Both the position numbers and the translations under genes were made by a program. The notes below the pieces were generated by a model. It was not told the DNA's origin. It worked only from the letters and a program-made list of their open reading frames with translations, and did not search any database. DNA of 64,000 nucleotides from Ziziphus jujuba (taxonomy: Eukaryota > Streptophyta > Magnoliopsida > Rosales > Rhamnaceae), in NCBI RefSeq assembly GCF_031755915.1, contig NC_083380.1:15953001-16017000 (forward strand). Reading direction: 5' to 3'. Each line of letters starts with the position of its first letter. Within the stretch, counting starts at the first letter, position 1. This document shows positions 54,798-64,000 of this stretch, piece after piece.

Positions 54798-57700
54798 TGT
54801 CAGGATCCATCCAAAATTTCTCACCGAAATCTTAGACAAGCCCTAATCCTTGGGAAATCCTACCGGACCCTCCGATGGAAAATCCGGCAGCATCTTCCCT
54901 AAGAGTTGGACTTACCATAAAATTCTCTGCACATAAAATACACTTTTAACAATATCTTTTTATTTTTCCCGCTTTACTACAATTTATTTCCACAAGTTTA
55001 CAGCATTTCAAAATTTAACAGGGAATTAGTGCACTATTATATAAATGCATCTAACATAGTATACAGAGCATCAAAGTTTTACAAATAAATATAAGATTTA
55101 ATACAACAAAGGATAAAAGAAATAATACAAGATAGAGAGGGAAAGAAAGGAAAACTTCTTGGACTTCTATAGCAAACCAAAACATCAAGTTCACCCCGGA
55201 TGATCAATGTCTACTAACCTGGATCGAGAAGAACGAATTTAAAAATATGAGATGCTAATCATCTTCATAAGAAACCCAATCTATTATACAACAACAACAA
55301 TAACAACAACAACAACAACAATAATAATAATAATAATAATAATAAAATTGATTAATTATAAATAAGTAAATAAATAATAAGTAGTTAAAATTACGGGTGT
55401 GCATTTTAACCTTTAAACCACTGTGACCGACCAATCGAACCGCACCGACCAACGATTGACTGTGATCGTTGTTTGATCGATCGGTTAACCAGCACCGATC
55501 AAGATGCTTTGGTCAGTAATGGTTATCGATGTTAAAAACTAGCGGTGACCAAAACCGATCGAATAATAATCCACACGAACAAATCAACCATGCCTGCTGT
55601 CTTCTCTTCCCATCACCATTGGTACACTGCAACTCTTTCTTCTCTCTCTTCCTTAAATGGCCTTCTTTGCGATAGCGGTTGGATCTTTCTCTATGATGGA
55701 GAAGGGGCTTTTCGTTTCTTGTTTGGTCGAAAATTCAAGTCCTCACGTAGAGAACCCTATTTTTCTGCATTTTGGCCCATTTTTACTGTTTTACTATCAC
55801 TAGTCCTTTCTCTGTATATCAGCGATGATAAAATTAAATACACCCACAGAAACCATCTGAATACCACACACAAAGTTGGAAAATAGTGCTGTAAATCCCA
55901 CAGTGAAATGAAAAGCTCAGAGCCAGTCTTGTCTTTTTAATTTAATTGTGAAACAAGGACTTTACATAGCTTAATACTCACACACATACAAGTTGTCACC
56001 TTTTCAGCAAAAAGAAAAAAAAAATATATATATATATACAAGATGTCACCTCACCACCAACTTACTGGCAAGCCTTGCCCACTTATCCAAAAAAAAAAAA
56101 AAATTATTAAAAGCAAAATTTACTTCACTACATGACAAGAATGTTTAAATTATGAAGCAAACTCTTCTTCCCTACATTACCAACCCAACCACCTTCTCTG
56201 CAATATAGCTTCTCTCTACTACACCATCTTCAAACCGAAAACCGATCGATAACCGCCTGCCAATCTAATGAAACTGACCGATTGGTTTTAGAAGTTGAAA
56301 AATCATAATTTTTCCAAATATAGCAATCTCATAAATGCCATTGGTTTAAATATCTCTTTACAAATCCATATAGTCCACATTTCTTTTACCCTCACCATGA
56401 ATTCATCATTTAAAATCAATAACTTTCAAATCCAACAATTAAAATACACCAAACTTCCACTGGCATAAATATTTTTGAATATAATAATTTAAAACAATAT
56501 TTTCTCAAATTCTGAAAATTTATTTAAATCAAAGATATCTTTAAAATCATGTAAAATTTATGCATAGTTAAATCTCATGATTCATCAATGCATAATAAAT
56601 TTAAAAGAGATAATTTCTTTCAAATCTAAAGAATCAATCCATACCAAAAATAATATTGAAACCACATAAATCCATATATAATTAAATTCATACATATATG
56701 CACCATAAATGCAATAATAAACATAACAAAATTAATAAAAATTTGAAACCATAATTCCTTTAAAATTCCAAATATATTTTTGACAACAACACATATTAAT
56801 ATTTATCATAAATTGGCAATATAATTCAAGATGGAAATTCCTCTTAAATATCAAAGACATAAACATATTTTTCAAATATTTAATCATGCAATATTCCAAA
56901 AATAAAATCTAATAATTATTGATAAAATTCCAAATTCGTAAAATCCTTAAAATGTTTTGTGATGCACAAATATTTTTAATTCGTTCAATTTTGGCATCAA
57001 AACTCAAATTACAAATTTGCTAAATATTTAATACATGAAATTAAATCCAAACATTTATTTATCATAAAATACATATAATTTAACACTCGAAAATAAATTT
57101 GAAGGTGGATCACTCACCTTGAGCACGCAATTCAACCAAGATCCTCCATGGGATCGATTACACAATTCACATGTGCTTTTAAAATATCAACAATACATGA
57201 AACCGATTAAATTAATATTTTAAGTGGGTCCGTACCTGGGGAGCTAACACAAACGGTATCCAAAATTCACAAATAATATATCGAAACGAAGCTTACAATG
57301 TGAGGATTAAGGATCGAGTCTCGGACTTAATGTTCTTGCTTCTCTCAAATCGTCGCGAATTGCAGAAAACCAACCTTGGATTTAAGTTCAGGGAGGTTGA
57401 ATTAGTGGGGAAAGGTAGGTGGGATCACCAGAAACTCACCGAAATGGTGTTTTCTAGCAAGCTGCTATGCCCCATTGGAAAGCTCACCATCGGTGGCACG
57501 TCCAACCCAATGGCCGTGAAATTTGATGGGGAGGTAGATCGGAGGATGGGTGTTCCAATGGGACCGACGGTAACAAAAATAGGTGGCTGGTCTATGAGAA
57601 ATCACCAAAAAACATGATCAGCACCGTAGACAGAAAAACCCCTGATCCCGGGGCATGGATGGCCTGTTGGAATGGGCTACAAAGTTGTCAAGTTCGTGTA

Positions 57701-58260
57701 GCAATGGGTGGCCAGAAAAAGGTTGAAACAACGGTGGCCAGCAGTGGGTTTTTCTCCCCTCTCTTTCTCCTCTTTCTCTCAAGCCACCGGTGGGTGATAC
57801 TATTCACTCATGGGATTGGCTAAGAGAGTGACACATGGCATACACTGTGCACCCATTTAAAAATAATATGAAAATAATACGGTACTCAAAAAACTTTTCA
57901 AGTCTATAAATTTTCAACGAAAAATCCAAATCAGGCGTGCCACTAATATTGATGAGTATTTTACAACCATACATGAGTCAAAGTTAAATTTTACAAGAAT
58001 AAAAAGTCAACTCTGGCACCTTCGGACTGTTCGAACCTCAACTTGTTTTGCTCATAACTTTCAAACTGTAGCTTCTTTTCGACATGCTACTAGTCTACAA
58101 ACTCAGGTCAATGCGTACTTTACAATGGTGCCTTGATCAACTTGGAATTCTTGCCGAATCAAAAGTCAAAGTTTGATCCTTCTCGATCAACGACGGTCAA
58201 ACCCAGTGAACTTCGATTAACTTGAGAAATTTCTGACGTACTTCGGGATGGGGTGTTACA
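54798..58260 (+). mobile_element. 3.46-kb solo LTR nested in the Gypsy element
   Basis: It begins TGTCAGGATCCATCC and ends GGGATGGGGTGTTACA, with the target duplication CCATT (54793-54797 and 58261-58265). It belongs to the same family as the insert at 22314-25162. It is about 600 bp longer, in part because of extra sequence at about 55394-56290 that the other copy lacks. Confidence 0.85.
55394..56290. mobile_element. Possible nested insertion inside the solo LTR
   Basis: The stretch begins GGGTGTGCATTTTAACC and is rich in ACCGATC-like words at both ends, unlike the matching part of the other solo LTR. Such starts are common in plant hAT-type elements. I could not find a matching inverted end, so the family and borders are uncertain. 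Confidence 0.35.
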
Positions 58261-58897
58261 CCATTCGAGATTGTGTATGGTGTCCCTCCCTCTGATCTCC
58301 TGTCCTATGTACCTGGGCTGGTTGCTATTGTTGATTCATATCTCTAAGACAGGGACTGTCTATTGTGTGAATTGCGTTTCAATCTCTTATGGGCTCAAGA
58401 CCGAATGCGAAGCTTAACCAATAGCATTGTCGTGAAGTTTCCTTTGAGGTAGGTGACTATGTTTATCTTAAGCTTCAACCATGTCGGCAGCATTTTGTTG
58501 TCCTTCATCAGTCTATGAAGCTTTCTCCTTGATTCTTTGGTCCCGACAAAGTTACAAAGAAAATTGGTGCAATAGTTTATAGGTTGGCTTTTCCTCACGG
58601 CTCTAAGATTCAAGATGTCTTCCATGTGAGCTTGTTGCGGAAACATTTTGGTCTAGTCTTTGTGACTTTTGACACTCTTCCGGTAGTTAACGAGGATACC
58701 ACTATGGTTTTGCCACAACCGGAAGCGGTGCTGGATTGATGCATTGTTCAAAAGGATAAGTATCGACCTAAAACTTAAGTTTTGATCAAGTGGCAAGGCT
58801 CTCCAGTGGAAAATGCCACTTGGGAAAATCCTTGGCGTTTGTCGTGAGCCTACCCCGGTTTCACCCTTACGAACAAGGATTCTTAAGGAGGGGGAAT

Positions 58898-59331
58898 TGT
58901 TAGGTGTTGCATGTGCCATGCTAGAAGGCTCACATGGGACATTGGGTTGACAGATGACTTAGTCTCCTATGACTTGGTCTTATCTTTGATTTGTCTTGAA
59001 TTTGTTATATTTGTTTCCTTGTTCTTAGCCACTATGAGGCGGAGCACTGCTTTCCTGGTTTTTATGAATGTTGTTATTTAGTTAGTATTTGTGTAAACTA
59101 TTTAAGCTAAGACTTGAGGAATAAAAGGTAGACTTTAACCAATAAACACATAATCTTTCCTCTTTGATCTTTTCATTAAAATTAGCCACTAACATTGGCA
59201 CCAGAGCCACTTACCACCTTTTCTCTCTCTACACTCTTTCTTTCTCTACTTTCTTTCTCCCACTCTGTTTGCCTCTGTTTCTTACTGCCAAAAATAGGGG
59301 AATATTTCACATACATACAGAGCCCACATTA
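58898..59331 (+). repeat. 3' LTR of the Gypsy element
   Basis: 434 bp from TGTTAGG to CCCACATTA. The final CA has become TA. The GGATC target duplication follows directly. Confidence 0.85.
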
Positions 59332-59869
59332 GGATCCTATATTTGCCTAAATAATAGCAATGGGCATGCTAACAATTAAGAGAACAAACATGGCTCTTTG
59401 CATGTATATACCAAGCATATGATATTGCTTTGCTCCATATGCCAATCCTGATAGTGTCTCTAATGCAGCTGACAATCCCATCTACTCAAACAAAGAAAAA
59501 ACCATCAATTTGCATCACAAGAATTTAGAATGAAAAAGATTAAAATATTTACCTTGTTGACGACAAACTTGCATTTTTTCATAACAAAATTAGAAACTTG
59601 TAATAAGCTTAATTAATAGTTCACTGTAAAATGTAGCTTAGCAACTTAAAAGGCTTATGTTTAAACTTGAAATTGAATAGCTAGTGCATAATACTTGAGG
59701 ATAAAGGAAGCGAATCTTCCTGTTTGCTTAATACTTTAATAACCATTATACAAGTTAAATTAACATAATCTAAGCATGGATCTAGTTAAATAGCTTTTTG
59801 AGGTTCCATGTATGCTGTGCTAGATAAATTTTAGGTGCATTTGCATTTCAAAAAACCGCTTGGAAAGTA

Positions 59870-60428
59870 GTTTCTATTGAATTACTACTGATCCCAGAAG
59901 CTTAAGCTAGTAGGATAAGTTTTTGGGATCAGTGGTATTTTAACTTGGCATCAGAGCCAGAGATCCAAAAGGTTCTAGGTTTAAAACTTAACAACTATAC
60001 TTCAAGAATTAAAAACACATATAAGGACCCCAAAAAGAAGTCTAAAAGAGGCGGACTTACATGTGAGGGGGAGTGTTAGGGAAACCTATAAATAAAATGA
60101 AAGCCCACTTTCCATTAGCTTAAACTTTTTGGATCAGTGGTATTTCAACTTTTTAAATATAAATAAAATGAAAGCCTACCTCCCATCAGCGTAAGCTTTT
60201 GGGATCAATGGTATTTCAACATGGTATTAGAGGCAGATATCCAAAAAGTCTTGGATTCAAAACTCAACAACTCCACCCAAGGAATTAAAAACACATGTAA
60301 GGACTTAAAAAGAAGCCCAAGAGAGGTGGGCTTACATATGAAGGGGATTGTTAGAGAAAAATATAAATAAAATGAAACCCCACCTTCCATCAGCTTAAGC
60401 TTTTGGGATCAACAGTATTTCAATATCA
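59870..60428 (+). mobile_element. Tandem TRIM-like retrotransposon
   Basis: Tiny LTR-like units of about 80 bp (TGTTAGGGAAACC from 60074; TGTTAGAGAAAAATA from 60349 to 60428) carry a GGGATCAxxGGTATTTCAA end. Two primer-binding-like sites follow LTR ends: TTGGCATCAGAGCCAG at 59945 and TGGTATTAGAGGCAG at 60222. Purine tracts (GAGGGGGAG and AAGGGGA) precede the next LTRs. The order LTR, interior, LTR plus partial LTR, interior, LTR is a tandem TRIM. It lies in intron 1 of MATE copy 5. Confidence 0.7.
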
Positions 60429-61061
60429 CTTATAGGCTAGTTTTGGTTCCTTACAAGTGTTAGTTTCATAAATGGGTGGTAATGTGATGATGGTGGGATT
60501 CGAACCTAGGTTTCTAGGATTTTATGCTCTAATACAATGTTGAGTTACCATTGATCCCAAAAGCTTAAGCTAGTAGGATATAGATTTATTATATATTTAT
60601 TATGTATATCAGGCTTTATATCTAACAGTTTCAATTATGATATAAGTTTGATTCCTCATTAAGAAAGCAATAGTTGTAATGGATTTCCATAGCATAGAAC
60701 TTCAAAAAAAAAAAGAAAAAAAGAAAAAAAAAAGCCATATTATGAAGATAAATAATTACGGAGGCAAACCCAACTCACTAGAAAGCTGAACATATGTGAC
60801 TGATCCAAAGGAAGTAGCCTTGGATGCACTAAATAAAGATAACTCACCAAGATGACCAACGAACATCACAAAAATCATCAGCAAGCAATACAGCAATAGG
60901 TTCACAGATATCATAGGTTCCGCTAGCCATAACTGCTTCTTTACCTACTCAATGATCTCACTTTTCGCATGGTTTATCTCTTTTTTGTTTTGAGCTCCAT
61001 TTTCTTCCCAAACTTGAATAAAGGGTGTTCCCAAAGATGGGTTTTGCTCCTCTCTCTCCAT

Positions 61062-62600
61062 TTTTCTACAAGCTTTTGGAGAGCGGACAGGTTGAGCTCT
61101 TGTTGCCTAACATTTTATGTGAATTCTGTTTATGGAAAAATATTCCTGTGCTTTCATATGGTCCCATGTGGGCCTGTGTGTCGGCTATTTTGGAAAAACA
61201 ATAATGTCAAAGGACCAAATAAATCTATTAGCATGTATATCAGATATCATGTGTCATTATATAATTGAATTATAAATATTGACGTATTATATTTTGTACA
61301 ATTTTAATATATTTATTTATTATATTTAGCATTACTCTTTTGGAAAAAAATATTTTATTGCATATACATCATCTTTCAGGAATAATATCTAATTATCATT
61401 GTAATATAAATGAACAATCTATACTTTTGTTAATATCAAATTAAAATATGTGAATGTCATAAAAGATATTAAACATATAATTGTAATAAATTTATTACAA
61501 TACATTATTTATATAATGGTTGTATATCATTCACATAATGGTTGTATACGAAAGTTTATCATAGTTTTGGTTTTGGAGCACACCGAATTTGCATAGCATG
61601 CATTACTGCACAAGTTGTTAAAGATTCGGTTCATTTATTTATAATTTTATGAGAAATGGACAGGGGGGTTAAGATGATTACTTTACGGATAGGTAGGTGA
61701 GTAAGTTGCACATGTAAGACATTGATTAAAATAATAATAATAATAATAAAAAGTTGCACATGTAGACAAATTTAATATATTTGCTTCTTCACTTTGGACT
61801 CTAGTATTTTGTATCTAACTAAAGCAAGTAATAATATATAAATATCTTAATCATAGGTTGGCAAAGAAAGTACAATTTTAAAGTTAAAAAAAAAAAAAAA
61901 AAAGGTCAAATTTCGAAATCAATATTGAATCGACAATCATCGCGAGAGGCAAAGGTTGTAATTAATTACAAACTTCAAAATTTGGAGTTACCAAAAAACT
62001 AGCATTTGTGTTTACAATTTCAAAACTAAAAGTTGTTTTCTCCATTTTTTTTTTCACAGTTTAAAATTAAAAGTTACTAGTTGGAAGTTTATAATTTACA
62101 ACAATAAAATATGATAGGACAGAATTACTTTCCCATATATGTTGGCGGACCGTATACTAGCTACAGAAATGCAAATCAATGTACTATTTATGATATGACA
62201 CTCTTGTTGTATATAAGCATAATTTTGTAAAATTCTTCAACATTCTCTAAAACAAAATTGAAAATGAAATATAAGAAAATTTTTTAAAATCATCACATTG
62301 CCACATGATTTATTGTTTTTGTGTCATTTTGGTTTAATTTGTATTAGATACATTAAGTCTGAAAGAAATTTGTATATGCGGCTCACATAATTTTTTTTAA
62401 AAAAAATAATATTAGAATTATTAAAATGATTATTAAATTTATTTATCAAACAATATAATAAAATTTAATTGATTTATTATTTAATTTATTTATTTATTAG
62501 AAGGTTTATATTTTTATGTTTAAATTATATAAATATATCAATTAATAATATTTTAATATATAAATTAGTTTGATAATTTTTTATTTTTTATTTTTTATAA
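61062..62600. other. Upstream flank of MATE copy 5, inverted match to copy 4 upstream
   Basis: No gene. At about 61640-62120 the reverse complement resembles 41030-41400, including TGTAATTAATTACAA-like and TCTCACCTAxxTATxCGTAAAGTAATCA-like segments. The inverted duplication therefore took the promoter along with the gene. Confidence 0.65.
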
Positions 62601-64000
62601 TTTTTTTGTGCTGTTCCCTATTCCCTCCCCATCCGTGACCGGAACCCGCGCAACTGTGGCGCAGGTAGTGGAGCTTGGGACCGCTACATATAAAGCAAGG
62701 ACAAGAGCATCAACAAATTACAACACGCATAGTGACTTTGAGCTCTGGTTTCTCCTTCAATCTCTCATCCAAAACAATTAAGTGGGGTTTCAAAAACTCT
62801 GATCACCAACTCTTCGTGTAGAGTCAAACCCATGCATTTCGTCGAGACTCGATTCCAAAGACCCATCAGGACTATTCTGAAGTAAAAAGACGACGACTTT
62901 TCCAAGTTTCTCCACATCAATCTCGTGAACCTCTTGTTCTGCCTCCATTTCTACCATTATTATCTTCCTCTATATATTCTCATGAGATTGCTCGTAAACC
63001 CCATCAAAACCTTTTTCCATTGGAAAAATCGTTCACTTGGGCACTATCATTTTCATCAAAAACCCCCTGAAGACTGCTGTGCTGATCAGCCCTCCCAAAA
63101 AAACAAAGCTATTCTCGGTGGGTTGGAGTTTTGAATGAAGGAATAAATTCCATCAAATGCACTTAGAAAATGATCAGGTGAAATGCACATGTAGTTAGAC
63201 TAAAGTGACACAAAATCAATAAATTCGGTGAAAAATATTTTTAAAGTTCATATGGTAATATGCCAATACATGTAAATTCAAGGGGGCAAAATGTATTTTA
63301 TCTTTTTTTTTTTTTTTTTTAAAATCCAAAGTAGTTTATGCGACATTATTCAATCCAATAATTAAAAGGTATTTTTTTTATTACAATTAAAGGGGTAAAT
63401 TTAGTGTGAAAAAAAAAATTTGGTTAGTAAACTTTCCACGTATATACACTTATCGCTGGACCCCATCCAAATATAATTGATGCACATGGCACACCTAATG
63501 TAATAAATTCAAACCGAAGTGTAATAAATGCACAGAACAAGTACCAAGAGTAGCAATCCAGATTTATCAAAACAAATTAATTTCATAGTTTTGCTAGCTG
63601 CAGTTTTGGTACTAACACGATCATAATAAATTTCTTCGTTTTCTCTTCTCATGAAACAATAAAATAAACTCCTCACTTTAAGTTAAAGGGTACTATTCTT
63701 TCATGCATGCATGCCCATTTCTATAGTAATACATATGCACATGGGCACCGATCTTCATATCTACAGATTCAAAAACTGAGTTTCGAATTTTGAAAAACTT
63801 TATTATTATCTCAGATGGTCTTTTTCCGAGTACAAGATTACGGTATGATATCCTTAATATTACCAAAATATATCTTTTTTTTAAAACAAAAAAAAAAAAA
63901 AATACATACAAACATGTGCACACACGCAGACCACGCATAAATATTACATATATTATATGCCAAATCTCATTCCACGATATTATTGCCGTCCTGAATCCTA
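62601..64000. other. Unassigned region with a promoter-like stretch
   Basis: At about 62615-62700 the sequence turns GC-richer and is followed by CTACATATAAAGCAAGG, a possible TATA region. A short open frame at 62925-63134 (69 codons) follows. I recognise no product. It could be a truncated gene or a non-coding stretch. The rest is AT-rich, with T and A runs. Confidence 0.35.

Larger units (their letters stand above)
51103..58850 (+). pseudogene. Gypsy gag-pol, inactivated
   Basis: The Gag start at about 51103 soon meets stops. A Gag core is readable at 51457-51780 and a knuckle-like CYYCDEKFVSGHHC at about 51970. At the protease site (about 52190) DSG reads DGD. The reverse transcriptase (52885-53340) keeps the catalytic FDD in FFDDILVYS, but a TAG interrupts it at about 52882 and the frame changes near 53335. 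RNase H (about 53600-53970) has stops. The integrase begins near 54137 with an H2C2 finger and keeps SDKNN, but a stop lies just before the conserved Glu region. After the solo LTR the code resumes at 58266 with a VYGVPPSDLLSY segment. A chromodomain-like VLIKWQGSP-ENATWE lies near 58780-58840. It cannot move by itself. Confidence 0.88.
50688..59331 (+). mobile_element. Ty3/Gypsy chromovirus retrotransposon
   Basis: The LTRs are at 50688-51075 and 58898-59331, both beginning TGTTAGGTGTTGCAT. The left one lacks about 45 bp that the right one has. The target duplication GGATC (50683-50687 and 59332-59336) lies in MATE exon 2. After the left LTR comes TTGGTATCAAAGCAGG (from 51076), a primer-binding site of Met-tRNA type. 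AAGGAGGGGGAA precedes the right LTR. The order protease, reverse transcriptase, RNase H, integrase, chromodomain is that of Ty3/Gypsy. A solo LTR splits the integrase region at 54798-58260. Confidence 0.93.
48912..61061 (-). pseudogene. MATE transporter copy 5, inverted and split by a Gypsy element
   Basis: On the minus strand exon 1 is at 61061-60779, exon 2 at 59481-59332 plus 50687-50289, and exons 3 to 8 at 50153-50067, 49967-49910, 49759-49522, 49374-49256, 49132-49046 and 48971-48912. Defects: a TAG replaces a Glu codon in exon 1, and one base is gained near its end. In exon 2 a Trp codon in the Ile-Ile-Trp-Ala-Asn segment is TAG (about 59350), and there is a frame change near 50490. 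Exon 3 has TAG for Trp, exon 4 gains a base and exon 5 loses one. The Gypsy element lies inside exon 2, and the two exon parts minus the 5-bp duplication sum to 544 nt, against 545 expected. It is closest to copy 4, with its upstream region inverted too. Confidence 0.9.

Noticed and set aside
55545..55886. A 113-codon open frame
   Set aside because: It lies inside the extra sequence of the solo LTR and shows no recognised domain.
57300..57823. Open frames of 105 and 69 codons
   Set aside because: They lie near the 3' part of the solo LTR, and the equivalent part of the other copy is not conserved as protein.
62925..63134. 69-codon open frame after a TATA-like site
   Set aside because: Could be part of a truncated gene, but I recognise no domain, so it is described only as an unassigned region.

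Overview
This window is plant nuclear DNA. It is AT-rich, its genes have GT-AG introns, and it holds a MORF organelle RNA-editing factor, plant-type MATE transporters and nested LTR retrotransposons. A dicot is likely and I could not name the species. All calls come from reading the sequence and its translations; no database search was run.

Layout. (1) 1-2430: an intact four-exon MORF1-like gene behind a promoter with site II and telobox motifs. (2) 3159-4056, minus strand: a broken 3' piece of NRPA2, the second-largest subunit of RNA polymerase I. It abuts a MATE gene that has lost exon 1 (4526-6908). (3) 10408-10520: a relic of a MATE first exon. (4) 11572-12410: a TIR element resembling a non-autonomous Mutator-like transposon. 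(5) 12706-15953: a MATE pseudogene that has lost most splice sites. (6) 15943-19790: a 1.92-kb tandem duplication joining the tail of that pseudogene to a Copia LTR. (7) 18131-27912: a dead Copia element, split by a 2.85-kb solo LTR. (8) 29946-32626: a young non-autonomous LTR element with 470-bp LTRs that look identical and a 621-residue Gag-protease reading frame. (9) 32709-36160 and 42021-44736: two intact eight-exon MATE genes of 491 residues each. (10) 46595-47170: a very decayed MATE relic. (11) 48912-61061, minus strand: an inverted MATE pseudogene. A Ty3/Gypsy chromovirus (50688-59331) interrupts its exon 2 and is itself split by a 3.46-kb solo LTR. A tandem TRIM-like repeat lies in its intron 1. 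(12) 61062-64000: mostly AT-rich flank with inverted homology to the upstream region of the second intact MATE gene.

The main story is gene birth and death in a MATE (DETOXIFICATION/DTX) cluster. At least seven copies or pieces share one exon plan (282, 545, 87, 57, 239, 119, 87 and 60 nt), and only two look functional. A direct segmental duplication (about 4057-10520 against 33315-42140), an inverted duplication, and insertions of Copia, Gypsy, TRIM, TIR and non-autonomous LTR elements account for most of the rest. The intact MATE genes should encode membrane efflux carriers of unknown substrate. MORF1 is unrelated in function and marks the edge of the cluster.
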